From: Botryococcus braunii
Lineage: Eukaryota > Chlorophyta > Trebouxiophyceae
DNA: 64,000 nucleotides
Reading direction: 5' to 3'
Assembly: GCA_002005505.1 (NCBI GenBank)
Contig: MVGU01001346.1
Coordinates: 80,666 to 144,665, forward strand
Shown piece after piece: positions 39,636-49,190 of the stretch (the first letter of the stretch is position 1; every line of letters starts with the position of its first letter). The position numbers were made by a program, and so were the translations under genes. The notes under the pieces are model-generated. The model saw only the letters and a list, made by a program, of their open reading frames with translations, searched no databases and was not told where the DNA came from.

Positions 39636-39954
39636 ACACCAAGGACCGCAGGACTTAAAGTCTCACGATCGATGAGATCCGGAATAAGTATTCCTTACTA
39701 GAAAACTGGCAGAAAACAGGCCGAAATTGTACCACGGCCTCTATAAACCACTATGAGTGTCAATTTACCTTAAAGTACCATACAGTACAAACACACCCAA
39801 GTGAACTAAGATTGTACCTTATTGTTTATGAGCATTTTAAGTATTATAAACCCTTGAAATGAATTGATGTGGCTCACAAACATGCTAATATGAAATGACC
39901 CAACATGTTGAAGAAATACCTAAGGTATACATGTTAGTGTCCATTTTTCTAACA
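39636..39954 (-). repeat. Copia-4 5' LTR
   Basis: 319 bp, partner of 33394-33712. Confidence 0.87.
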
Positions 39955-40478
39955 TGGGTTGATGTAGTTCTTTCTTTCTTTCCAGGCAGTATTTATTTTC
40001 GAAGTTGCCACCGGGTGGCAACTTCGACTTCAGTTAATTGTTTTTTTTTTTTTTTTTTGCCATCGTGGCAACTTAAGAAGCTTCGAGCGTTCATGGCCAA
40101 TTTTCACGTTGACCGCACAGAAGTGTCCCTAGGGCATTGCAAACTTTGGATAAACGGCAAGGGATGGGCATAATGACACCCTTCTTTGTTGTTTGCATGT
40201 ATGACACATAAAGTTACAAAGTTCCTGCTAGAATAAACCCTCCTTATTCAGCCTTCACTTTACCCAACCAAACTCCACTGAGCTCCAATACAACGGCAAA
40301 TTGTACTGAGCAACAAGCTCCAATACCATGGCAAACTGTACTAAGCACTGGAGAGCTACCTAACCATTCCTACAAGACGCCATCCTCGGGCTCAAACATT
40401 GAGAAGTCAGTCTCGGGTACAGTAGTTGATGGGCCAACAGTTTTGTACAGCAATTGATGGGCCAACACTTTGGTCCAT
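39955..40478. other. Non-coding stretch with perfect palindrome
   Basis: No gene. Contains a CT-rich run, a 27-base palindrome, a run of T (about 40041-40059) and two copies of AGCTCCAATAC(A/C)A-like sequence near 40274 and 40318. Confidence 0.5.
40000..40026. repeat. Palindrome, 13-bp arms with one-base centre
   Basis: CGAAGTTGCCACC, G, GGTGGCAACTTCG. The GTGGCAACTT half recurs at about 40066, after the T-run. Possibly the folded end of a small DNA transposon or a cruciform. Confidence 0.75.
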
Positions 40479-40571
40479 TGTCGTGAGTTTAATCATGATA
40501 TGTGTTTAGTGATCGTTCCCGTGAGTATTGTTAGTCACGGTAATCACGTGAAGTCTCAGGCATATCCAACC
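40479..40571 (+). repeat. 93-bp dispersed repeat, copy 2
   Basis: Matches 32358-32450 from TGTCGTGAGTT. The sharp left edge with TG suggests the terminus of a mobile element. Confidence 0.7.
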
Positions 40572-41705
40572 CGCTTGAGCAGTCAGCCTTTCAGATTTGA
40601 TGCCTGGGACGATCTTTTGCAAGTGCACGTTCCTAAAAGGCTTTTGACGTCCATCCTTAAGCTACATTGGCTCTCGATGCTTTGTGTAAGCCAGGAGAAC
40701 AGTTGTTGTTGTGAGAAACCCTCGTTTTGGTTAGGTAGTGTGCAGGAGGGCTCCGCGTTGCTCCAGCCGACAGCGCGGCAACACACACACCAGCTACAAC
40801 GAAAGGTAAATATATTTGCAGTGAGAGCTTAGGGGCCTCACATGTGCATTTCCCTTTGATACCTCTGTAGCGCAGATCCGAGTTAGGGGACGCCCACCGG
40901 TTAGCACAGACAATGGATAGGTAATCGATGTGGTTGCCTATGTGGAGCCTGTAGTGCACACAATTCATGGTTGTAACCTTTTAAGGTCAAGCATTCTGAT
41001 ATCTTTTGACTCTAGCCCAGTCCGACCGACTTGTAGGCATTTCGAGCTTGGTTGCTAAGCGCGCCAGTTCCTGGTATCATTGCTTTAAGGTCGAAACCTT
41101 GCAGCGGTTGAGGCTGATCTTAGTACCTACCGCTTTTTCACTGTGTGTTGAGTGTCCTATATCTTCATTTCACCTTGTCAAGGCTTCCATCGGAAGTTCC
41201 AAGGTCCGCCGAAAGGGACCCTTTAAAGGGGCTCCCGATTGCCTCCAAACCCAATGCCATCTGGCTCTGGGTGAGTCTCAGTACTAGCAGACTCCATACG
41301 TACCAGCTCTTAGTAAAGTCCGCAGCGCCACAGCAAAGGCCATAAAGATGTGTTACACATTACACATCCGCCGATCCCATTGGCAGGGCTAAGCCGTTTG
41401 CACTACTCCCCTAGGAAGCACTACCCAAATTGCATGCGGCTTGACGGCATACGTTGGACATACATGCTACTGCAAGCTCGGGAGATGGGCCTTAAAATCG
41501 TATTAATTAATACGATTGCAGCCTGCCAAAGACAAGACGGTCCTTCGCTGGTGACAGTCGGGGTTGGGAGGACATGAGGAAGAGCGTCCGGGACAGATAT
41601 TGGGCCGAGGCGTCCATGTAAGATGATAGTCATAAACCTGCAACGTGTAACGGACCGGTGTGGTCTTTGTGGAGAACGAATGATGTTGCTGAAGATGTTG
41701 CGGCC
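40572..41705. other. Non-coding stretch
   Basis: No supported coding region or RNA gene; short ORFs on both strands lack recognisable motifs. Confidence 0.35.
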
Positions 41706-42137
41706 ATGCCGACCGATACGCGAACCAAGGTCTTGCAGTATGCTTTGAAGCAAGCAAGGTCCTTGAGCTCAACAACAGACAACCGCCGGGAAATGGCAAG
41801 CCACAAATATAATCACTATCAATGCCGACAAGCTGAGGCTCGCAAGAAAGAAGAGGCCCGCCGGGAACGCACCCAAGCGTTGCAGGCCATGCAGCTCGCA
41901 CGAACCAAGGAAGAAGTTGATGCCCTCATGGAGCAGACGGGTTCTGCTCAGATCCTGCGCACGCACCTCAAAGCCCTGATGGCTCATGAGGACACCAAAT
42001 TGGCGGGCTTGAGGCTCAAGGACGCCGGGGAGGAGGCTCCAAAGCTGCCTACTATAGGCTCTACATGGAGTGCCTGGACCGGATGGAGGCGTCCGATGCC
42101 AGAGATTGAAGGTTTAAGTGTTGAAAACTCTGATTAG
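41706..42137 (+). CDS. Hypothetical coiled-coil ORF
   Basis: 144 codons from MPTDTRTKVLQYALKQAR; the frame is open upstream to about 41658 without ATG. It is mostly helical and charged: RQAEARKKEEARRERTQALQAMQLARTKEEVDALMEQ could form a coiled coil; the tail has TWSAWTGWRRPMPE. Not recognised. It could be a remnant of a transposon-encoded protein, since this region is otherwise repeats, or a host exon. No splice sites were judged. Confidence 0.35.
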   Translation: MPTDTRTKVLQYALKQARSLSSTTDNRREMASHKYNHYQCRQAEARKKEEARRERTQALQAMQLARTKEEVDALMEQTGSAQILRTHLKALMAHEDTKLAGLRLKDAGEEAPKLPTIGSTWSAWTGWRRPMPEIEGLSVENSD

Positions 42138-42721
42138 AGTGCCCCAAGATGTCTAATGACCAATTTGAATGGCATGCTGGCCTGAGGGGAAATGTAAGCT
42201 GTTGTTAGCATGAGCGCTTGACTGCATGGCAGTTGTCCCATGCAACAGCCCAAAACTTTTTGAGTACTCTGAAAAAATAGTGTTGAACACGGCAGCAAGT
42301 GCAAAATCGAGAGCGGAGAATTCAAGGGGACCATGGCCGGTGGTCGACCCTTCTGTCCGCCATCCAGATCACCCTCAAAACAATGTTATACGTCGAAACA
42401 AGCACGTGATCATAAATTACACATAAAATAAAACAACGTAACGGTATCAGGGTGGAGTGCGGAGAACGAAAATTATTCGGCAGTTTCGAAGAAGTGTCGC
42501 ACCTGCTAAATCTAGGGCAAAAAAGGTCGACTTCCACCCTCCCTTCTCGCGCACAGAGAGGCCCCCCGCCCTCCAAACAAGCTGTTCTGAAAGATAAACG
42601 AACAATCTACAAAGTTGGTCTTGGGTGTTACATGTTTTTTCGGCTTGCAGTGGTCGCTACACCTCGCCAAAGTTGCCCAAATCGAACCGCTACGATTGTA
42701 CCGGCTCGTGAAAGTACCCAC
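42138..42721. other. Non-coding stretch left of the Gypsy-2 LTR stub
   Basis: Nothing recognised. This should hold the left part of the Gypsy-2 3' LTR if that copy were complete, but it does not resemble the Gypsy-1 LTR start. Confidence 0.4.
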
Positions 42722-42749
42722 TGTTACATGATTGATTCGCAGGTCCACT
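42722..42749 (-). repeat. Gypsy-2 LTR stub
   Basis: TGTTACATGATTGATTCGCA matches the middle of the Gypsy-1 LTR, and the LTR resumes at 50954. The last 13 bases (42737-42749) are the duplicated target of the Penelope-like element. Confidence 0.75.
42737..42749. repeat. 13-bp target duplication, left (PLE)
   Basis: TCGCAGGTCCACT, repeated at 50954-50966. Removing 42750-50966 restores continuous Gypsy LTR sequence, which confirms the insertion. Confidence 0.88.
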
Positions 42750-43899
42750 TAGAAAAAGTTTTAAGTGTGCATGACCCGGCACACGCGGAGACGAGATTAC
42801 GTAAGCACCACCAATACTCCCCATGGCCCCCATACCTACCCGAAGGGCCTTGGCCTCCACCCAGCATAACCACGCCCTTGAAGAAAATCACAGACAGACC
42901 AATGTGCATACAATTAGTTCCTGGTTGGTGGCGGGCGACCCCGTCATCCGGATAGATCCACAGCATCCCCAGCAACCTGTGGATGTACACGGAAACAGGG
43001 ACGTGGTATAGAAGTGAAGGTTTTATTACCTAACAGGGGGATGCTTACACTCGGATATGAGTGAGTACACGTTTAAAATAGTGAGAGCTGTTATTGGAAC
43101 ATGCCTAGGGGGTCTGCACCGTACCTGTGTCTATAGATTTGGGTGGGAATTCTGATTGCAGATGTGATCAGTATCTGAACCAGAATCCCGTGTACGTGGA
43201 TGCAAGTCAATAGCGTGTTTGTGTGTCTTGGCAATACCCTCTGTATGCATTCATGGGTATTTAAGTGGTCAGTCAAAGGAGCTTTTGGCAATATGTATGG
43301 GCCACAATAACTGTTATGTTCGACAGGGTGAAAACTAAATAAATACAAAAGACGTATGCACCGCAAATATTGGGGCCAGAGTTTTCGTTGAGTTGACTGT
43401 GTAGCGGCAGATCCTCCCCATGGCGAACCCTAAAGTACCCAGATGACTCCCAATCGTGTTCTCCGGAGAGAACACGCATGCCACATACGATAGCAAAGAA
43501 CTGAATAGCATGAAAAATAGGATGGAAAGGCGCGCTATTCGGAGGTGAACTGTGGCCTCGGTAGACAGGTTGACCACCGCCAACATCCGGGGCAGGCAGG
43601 AAAGACAGGCTTCCTCGGTACATTAACCACTGGACATGAGCGACAGAAAAGTTGAAGGGGTCCACACCTGCACCGGACAGAGCTCCTGGTCAGCGGTCTG
43701 CGTGGACTGGGAGGTCCACGAGCCGCGAGGAGTGGAAGTAGGGTGGGGCTGGCGAGCGGATCCGTGCACGTGCCGAAGGGGAGTAAAGGGCGGTGCGAAT
43801 GTTGATGATTAGCTGCCTAGGGTACGGGGCGTATCTATGCACGTGGGATACCGGGCATATGTATGTACGTGGGAAGGGAAAGGAAAGGAAAGAAAAATT
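42750..43899 (-). repeat. PLE pseudo-LTR, 3' copy
   Basis: About 1150 bp, nearly identical to 49803-50953 (a handful of substitutions seen). A conserved hairpin, ATCCACAG...CTGTGGAT, lies at about 42956-42983. At its right edge a 31-base purine unit is tandemly doubled (43871-43930). Confidence 0.88.
43273..43665 (-). CDS. ORF inside the PLE pseudo-LTR, copy 1
   Basis: 130 codons, also intact at 50326-50718 with one amino-acid change (Gly to Ser at position 39). Hydrophobic, Cys-containing C-terminal half (ICGAYVFCIYLVFTLSNITVIVAHTY) could be a membrane helix. Not recognised. Both copies could stay open simply because the repeats are young, so coding is unproven. Confidence 0.25.
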   Translation of the reverse strand: MDPFNFSVAHVQWLMYRGSLSFLPAPDVGGGQPVYRGHSSPPNSAPFHPIFHAIQFFAIVCGMRVLSGEHDWESSGYFRVRHGEDLPLHSQLNENSGPNICGAYVFCIYLVFTLSNITVIVAHTYCQKLL

Positions 43900-44119
43900 T
43901 TGGGAAGGGAAAGGAAAGGAAAGAAAAATTTTTGAAGTGGACGGGAGTCGGCGGATCATATGAGAAAGACGCACACGCCGGGAGGGAGTTACATAGGGGG
44001 TACAAGGTGCAAATGCACCACCAAAGCGGGCTTCGAACGTTCTTCGCAGTACTTGTGGTTTCTGCCCTAGAAAGGGGGCGATCCTATAGAGCGCCTTATA
44101 AAGTCGTCGTAAGATAACG

Positions 44120-46972
44120 TTAGCCGGGGTATCCTGCCTGTCTAAACCGATGGTAGAAGTCCACGGTCGCCGTAAGCCAGCCGTCGGCCGTAGTGCAAAT
44201 GTTTCTAAACCGCCACAGCTGGGAAAAGATGACGCCTAACTTACATTGTTCAGCCAGGCACGAATGTGCACTGGGGACCGTGTGGATATGGGGTATGGGA
44301 CTGTATTCAGGACTGTTGCGCTTATCAAAGACCCCCGTAATAAAGTTCCTGGTGGGGTAATGCCACCGGATATCCAAATCCATGAAGTGGCCATTACTTT
44401 GGTCTGGTAATGAGGTGTCTTGAATAGCCAAGCACAAGGGGTACATCCCTGGGACCGCTTGTACCAAATCCCCCGTACTGAAAAGGCTGGATATCAATTG
44501 TTTGTCCGAATAAATGGTGATAAGGATTATATCATCTAAGAACCGACGAAAGAAACGTAAAAAAGCCAGTAACAATGTAGCTTCGTCGACCCGTGGAGGG
44601 TGTACCCCCATTCCACTGTACATGGTAGTGGCCCGTGTCAAGAAGTTGAACTCGTAAAAGAAAGCATATAAATTGACTAGGTCCGGGGAACATGATGCCC
44701 CCATTGGAACCCCCACTTGTTGTACATAGACCGCATCCCCTACCTGGAATAAACAGTGCGAGAGAACCTCGGTGATCATTGCCTTTAGGGTGTCCCGAGT
44801 GAATACATACACTTGCGTTTTGCGGCGTGGGCAATAATATGCCGTCCGCGCGGGAGCCTGATCGGCCCGGAGCCACTCGTGAGAATCAGGGGTGGTAAGT
44901 AAGTGTTGCCGTGCGACCCGGTGTCGGGGGCCGCACAAAAGCTGATGATTTTGGTGATCAAAGACAGTATCAATTATCCAATGGATGGTTTGGATAAGAT
45001 CTTGGTGGGGGATATGAGTGTACAAACGTGTCACATCCGCTGTAACCACTTGGGGGCGGTCTGCCCTTGGTATGTGGGGGAACCGTACTCCCAGTCTATG
45101 CCTGATCTCCCCGAAGAACCAAGACGCCCCGATCGCGTTGCATTGCTTAATTGTGCTAACGGCTTCCGTAGAATTCAATAATTCTGGAAGGGGGGACCAA
45201 AACTCTCGCGGTACCCCGGTATCCCTAAATTGTGCAAGCCATAACTGATGTAGACAAGGCTTCAATGCTTTGCAGGCCCAGTGTATACGTTTGTATAAAG
45301 GCACAAACACCCCCACGTGGCCTATAGTAAGCCACCGCATGCCAATGGGTCGTTTGTGCAGCTTGGGGGCTGCTGAATAGAACGGGAGTGATTCATTCTG
45401 TAGGGTCACTTGCAAATGAAACCTATTAACCACAATCGTCATGTCCTGAACGCATTGGTTAACATCCTGTACATGATGGAGTCTGTAAACTGGCACTCCC
45501 GTGGAGTGGAGGTTGAGATCATCCATCAATAACTGTGCCACCCTTGTTTTACACACTAACGCAAAATTTCGGGAAGCCTTATCGCAAGTTGTAATGAGGA
45601 AATGTTCCCCTAGCAGTTGGAAAGCCCGCCGTTCGTCGTCCCCAAAACGGAGAGTGTTAGGATGGGCTATGGGACGATTCGGTTCTAGGAAAGCCAATGC
45701 CCGTTGGAACCGAGCGGTAGCGGCTTCCACAAATGGAAGCGTTTGGGTAATCGGCACATGATGCTCTTCACACACCTTGGCCACCCAATTGTGTAGACCT
45801 TGTTTCCACGCGACGACGGCCTGAGCCCGGTGGGCCTCTGTAAGGTGTGTAACTGCTAAGGGCCCATAATTTGTCCCTTGATTAAGTAACTCCTCAACCC
45901 TACTGGCAATTTCTTCTGGTACGCCTAACCCGTTGTGTAGGAGGTGACCGGCACACCGCATATCTGCGGTGATCACATGATTATCATGCCCTGCCGCCTG
46001 GTAATCATGCAAGTGACCACATACACACGGTGTCGCCGCCCTCTCTTGCAAGGCTGGTAAGGATTGTTTTTGAAAAAACGCTCTTTTATTACACACCCTT
46101 CTATGAAGAGGAAGGGTGTGTTTAAATGTGACTAAGAGTCGGCAATTGTGTAAAGCTGGTGGCAACATCTCCATTAGGTCTAGTGTAAACAAGTGTTGGG
46201 GTTTCACGATATCCCACAACTGTGAATTGTATATAGCCACCGTCATGCGCCTGCGGTCGACCCCCCTGCCGTCCCTACCCTCCAACTGATGAAAAGTCCT
46301 CCGTCTGATTTCCCTTTCAAGGTATTCTTGCAGGGTTGCCAATACGGGTCCGGTAATGCCCGCTAAAGGGGTCAGACCGATAATTGCAAACATGGATGTG
46401 GTGTTACAGAATCTGAAGCGGCTTAAGTGGTCCTGGAACCAGTGATCGTTGTAGCCCCGTCCCGCAAAATATGCTAAAGCCTCCAACCGGCGCACATAAT
46501 CTCGGTATCGCCGGGAATGGAAGATATCCCTTTGGTCATTATTATCCCCGGTTCTTGTGAAACAATACTGTAAGGGGTCGAAGACCGGATTTTGGGGGAT
46601 ATAGCACCGGCCTCCGGGCCACACAGTATTAAGTCCCCCCCTTGAGGCGTGAGCCTGGAGTATGTGAATGCACCGACGTTCTAAGGGTCGGGACACCGTC
46701 CTCCAATCCTGACCTGGCTGAACTTCGAAACTGTGGATGGGGATGCAGGCTATATCACTGGGCTGGAATTGACTCATCCATTTATATAGACTGGACCGTC
46801 TATGATCAGTGACGCGGTTAGTAGTGCCCCATGCCATCTCGGCGTGCTCAGGATAGCGTTCTTTGATTCCCCTAGTTGAGGAGCCAACGTAAACCTGGCT
46901 AGTGCCCTGAAACTTGACATTAGTGTTAAATATGACGTAAATGACATTTTTAGTGTGAAGGTCTATACGCAT
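44120..46972 (-). CDS. PLE protein: GIY-YIG endonuclease plus reverse transcriptase
   Basis: 950 codons with no internal stop. The N terminus carries GIY-YIG: VIYVIF (about residue 13), QVYVGSSTRGIKERYPEHAE (about 26-45), then a catalytic Glu in SRPLERRCIHIL (about 90) and a downstream GGLNT. Next comes a Cys/His cluster (CVCGHLHDYQAAGHDNHV, about 312-330). RT motifs: VTADVTRLYTHIPH (motif A, about 645), GVPMGASCSPDLVNLYAFFYE (motif B), FRRFLDDIIL (motif C with catalytic DD, about 811), and a terminal GHFMDLDIRW ... GVFDKRNSPEYSPIPH block typical of PLE RTs, which are relatives of telomerase. The endonuclease nicks target DNA and the RT copies the RNA there. No C-terminal GIY-YIG is present. 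The start is the first ATG after a stop-rich region and leaves only 12 residues before the motif. Confidence 0.93.
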   Translation of the reverse strand: MRIDLHTKNVIYVIFNTNVKFQGTSQVYVGSSTRGIKERYPEHAEMAWGTTNRVTDHRRSSLYKWMSQFQPSDIACIPIHSFEVQPGQDWRTVSRPLERRCIHILQAHASRGGLNTVWPGGRCYIPQNPVFDPLQYCFTRTGDNNDQRDIFHSRRYRDYVRRLEALAYFAGRGYNDHWFQDHLSRFRFCNTTSMFAIIGLTPLAGITGPVLATLQEYLEREIRRRTFHQLEGRDGRGVDRRRMTVAIYNSQLWDIVKPQHLFTLDLMEMLPPALHNCRLLVTFKHTLPLHRRVCNKRAFFQKQSLPALQERAATPCVCGHLHDYQAAGHDNHVITADMRCAGHLLHNGLGVPEEIASRVEELLNQGTNYGPLAVTHLTEAHRAQAVVAWKQGLHNWVAKVCEEHHVPITQTLPFVEAATARFQRALAFLEPNRPIAHPNTLRFGDDERRAFQLLGEHFLITTCDKASRNFALVCKTRVAQLLMDDLNLHSTGVPVYRLHHVQDVNQCVQDMTIVVNRFHLQVTLQNESLPFYSAAPKLHKRPIGMRWLTIGHVGVFVPLYKRIHWACKALKPCLHQLWLAQFRDTGVPREFWSPLPELLNSTEAVSTIKQCNAIGASWFFGEIRHRLGVRFPHIPRADRPQVVTADVTRLYTHIPHQDLIQTIHWIIDTVFDHQNHQLLCGPRHRVARQHLLTTPDSHEWLRADQAPARTAYYCPRRKTQVYVFTRDTLKAMITEVLSHCLFQVGDAVYVQQVGVPMGASCSPDLVNLYAFFYEFNFLTRATTMYSGMGVHPPRVDEATLLLAFLRFFRRFLDDIILITIYSDKQLISSLFSTGDLVQAVPGMYPLCLAIQDTSLPDQSNGHFMDLDIRWHYPTRNFITGVFDKRNSPEYSPIPHIHTVPSAHSCLAEQCKLGVIFSQLWRFRNICTTADGWLTATVDFYHRFRQAGYPG

Positions 46973-47213
46973 GGGAAAGCCATGCCGGTTTAAGCGTGCC
47001 CGCCAATTTCTTTGCCGCCGGAGACAATTGATGCCCCATGTTGGCCAGTTTCTTCTGCCGTTCTCATCGTGGACCCGGAGTTGCTAAAGCACGTCAAAAA
47101 GCTCGAATTACCCCTACTACCCGGCTTATGAGCTGTACCCACTGAGGGGAGCCCGGTCTAACGGCGTGTGGCATAGGTGTTACTTGGCGCAAACGAAACG
47201 GAAGGGATGGGTA
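46973..47213 (-). other. PLE 5' untranslated spacer
   Basis: No ORF or recognised signal; it lies between the main ORF and the small upstream ORF on the same strand. Confidence 0.5.
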
Positions 47214-47729
47214 TTACGCAAGTTGCAACTGTCCCTTATCCCATCGGGTGTTGTTGTTGACCACATGAGAGATTCCCAGATGCCTGGCTGGGGTGTAGAA
47301 GACATGGCTGCAGTATGGCCGTGGAATGTCGGCAGCCATGTGGGTGGCTTTGTCTCGAGAGGGCGAGACCCGGGTGAGAGTGAGTGTCGGCGTGTTGGCC
47401 AGCAGTAGGGGTATACAGGCTGAGGGCGACTTTAGCATTTCCGCCAACAGTTGGCGAGGGAGGTCGTTGAAGAAGTAGTGCCAGACAGGTGGCGTTGCCT
47501 CGAGGACGTATGCCTCGTCGAGATGCATCTCCCAATGGACTGGGGGAATATATACTGATGAGCCAAATTGCCGACATGCCGACGATCGTTGAGCGAGGGT
47601 GGCCGTCCAGTTCGTAAAGGTGCTGAGGGGGAACGAGGCCATTTTCTCCAAGGCCGCTGCGTTAGTACCACCACGGTTTGTGCATGCCAAGTACAGCCCG
47701 CGGACAATGGTGACCCGCGGTGGCCACAT
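47214..47729 (-). CDS. Hypothetical ORF upstream of the PLE protein
   Basis: 171 codons from an ATG (MWPPRVTIVRGLYLACTNRGG), same strand as the PLE ORF and about 240 bp upstream of it. The composition looks protein-like (VHWEMHLDEAYVLEATPPVW, then FFNDLPRQLLAEML). Not recognised; no zinc or nuclease motif. It could be an accessory ORF1, a captured fragment or chance. Confidence 0.35.
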   Translation of the reverse strand: MWPPRVTIVRGLYLACTNRGGTNAAALEKMASFPLSTFTNWTATLAQRSSACRQFGSSVYIPPVHWEMHLDEAYVLEATPPVWHYFFNDLPRQLLAEMLKSPSACIPLLLANTPTLTLTRVSPSRDKATHMAADIPRPYCSHVFYTPARHLGISHVVNNNTRWDKGQLQLA

Positions 47730-47789
47730 GGGGTCCTTGCCCCCAATCTGTATGTCCGCCGACCCCTTGACTTAGCCTCTTATAGGTAG

Positions 47790-49190
47790 GCATGTTAGAC
47801 CTTCCATGACGTTCCATGAGCTATGAGTGTTTTGGTGGTTATAAGCCGTAAGAATGAAAAGCAGTGGCTAACATTGGCAGCAGACCTAGGCGCTGATCTC
47901 CCTAGTGTTCCGATGAAATGTTGAGGACCCTCACTGTGGGGTGGTCTCCCCCCCCCCCCCCGGCCCCACAACCCCAAACTCAATCCCCTGGGGGCCTGTA
48001 AAAGAGGTCCTAGTTTTGGTGGTTATAAGTATCAGTAGGTACATAGAGTGGCTGACCGTGGCCCCCGGGGGTCGGTCCCCCCGGCGTGACGGCCAGACAG
48101 TAGTTGTCGCCAGTGCCCCCCACCCCCTATAAGCCTGAAGAGTAAAACTCAGTGGCTGACAGTGGTCACACAGCCAGTTGAAAAAAGTGTTGAGGATCCG
48201 CGATGTGTGGTCCCCCCCCCCTATAACGCCCAATCTGAATCCGCTGGGGGTCTATTAAAGATGTCATAGTGGCGGGTATAAGTATGATTAGGTGAAGAGG
48301 GTGGCTGACCGTGACCCCAAACTCCCCTGTGTGCCGGTCCCCTGGCCCCCGGAGACACTAGTTGCCGCTGATAGTGGCCACACTAGTGGTCCATTAAAGA
48401 GCGCTCTCGATAAAGTGTTGAGGAACCTCGGTGTGGGGTGGCCCCCCTCCCCCCCCCCCCCCAAAAAAAGGAACCCCCTTTTATCTCTACATCATGGGGG
48501 TCAGGAAAAAGCTCCGAGTTTTTGGTGGTTATAAGTATAAAGAATTTAAAAACTGTGGCTAACATTGGCCACAGACCCAGGTATGATCACCGTAGGGGTC
48601 CTTAAAAGAGCGCTCTCGATAAAGTGTTGAGGGCCCCCCCCCCACCAAAAAAAAAACTCTCTCACTCAAGGGCTCCTAGGTGTGGTGGTTATAAGTACCA
48701 AAAGATAAGAAGAGTGGCTGACAGTGGCCCCAAACCCCCGAGTGTCGATACCCCGGCGGGACGTCCGGAAACACTAGTTGTCCTGTAGTGCCCCCCCCCC
48801 CCTCTCCTCCCCAACAAACCCCATATCTCTATATTCTGGGGGCCTATACAATAGCTGAATTGTCTGGTGGCTTTAAATTCAGTGGCTGCCAGTGCCCACC
48901 GACCCAGCGCTGAGCACCCTAGTGGTCCATTAAAGATCGCTGTCGATACAGTCCCCCCCCCCTTTTCTCCCCCCAAATTTTGGTCCTAGTTGTGGGGACT
49001 TTACGTAAAAAGAGTGGGTGACTGTGGCCCCAAACCCCCTCCGCGCCGGTCCCCCGACGGGAGTGCGTGGAGACACTAGCAGTCCCTATATTGCCCCCAT
49101 CCCCCCCCCCCCCAAGGAACCCCATAGCTCTACATCCTGGGTGTGGAAATGAGGTCTTTGGGGTGTGTGTATGCGTCTCAATAAGAAAAA
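47790..49190 (-). repeat. Degenerate tandem array with G-runs in the PLE leader
   Basis: Roughly eight diverged units of about 130-260 bp share blocks such as GTGGTTATAAGTA, GTGGCTGAC(A/C)GTGGCC, AGACACTAGTTG, AAGAGCGCTCTCGATAAAGTG and CTACATCCTGGGGG. Most units hold a C run of 9-15 (47948-47961, 48212-48221, 48442-48462 interrupted, 48791-48802, 48953-48962, 49101-49113), i.e. G runs on the element's sense strand. Confidence 0.75.

Larger units (their letters stand above)
33394..39954 (-). mobile_element. Copia-4: near-complete Ty1/copia retrotransposon
   Basis: 6.56 kb on the minus strand with 319-bp LTRs differing at about six positions by eye (about 2%). Order Gag-PR-IN-RT-RNase H. It belongs to a different copia lineage from Copia-1 to Copia-3: short LTRs, no half-tRNA PBS, LKLNDTNW-type Gag. 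One frame break in Gag and one before integrase. No clear target duplication (ACTAC versus TGGGT). Confidence 0.92.

Noticed and set aside
40855..40935. tRNA-like stretch GTAGCGCAGATCCGAGTT
   Set aside because: No cloverleaf with T-arm GGTTCRA and matching acceptor stem could be folded.
47551..47575. CTGATGAG on the plus strand, as in a hammerhead core
   Set aside because: No partner GAAA and stems at the right spacing, and it is on the antisense strand of the PLE.
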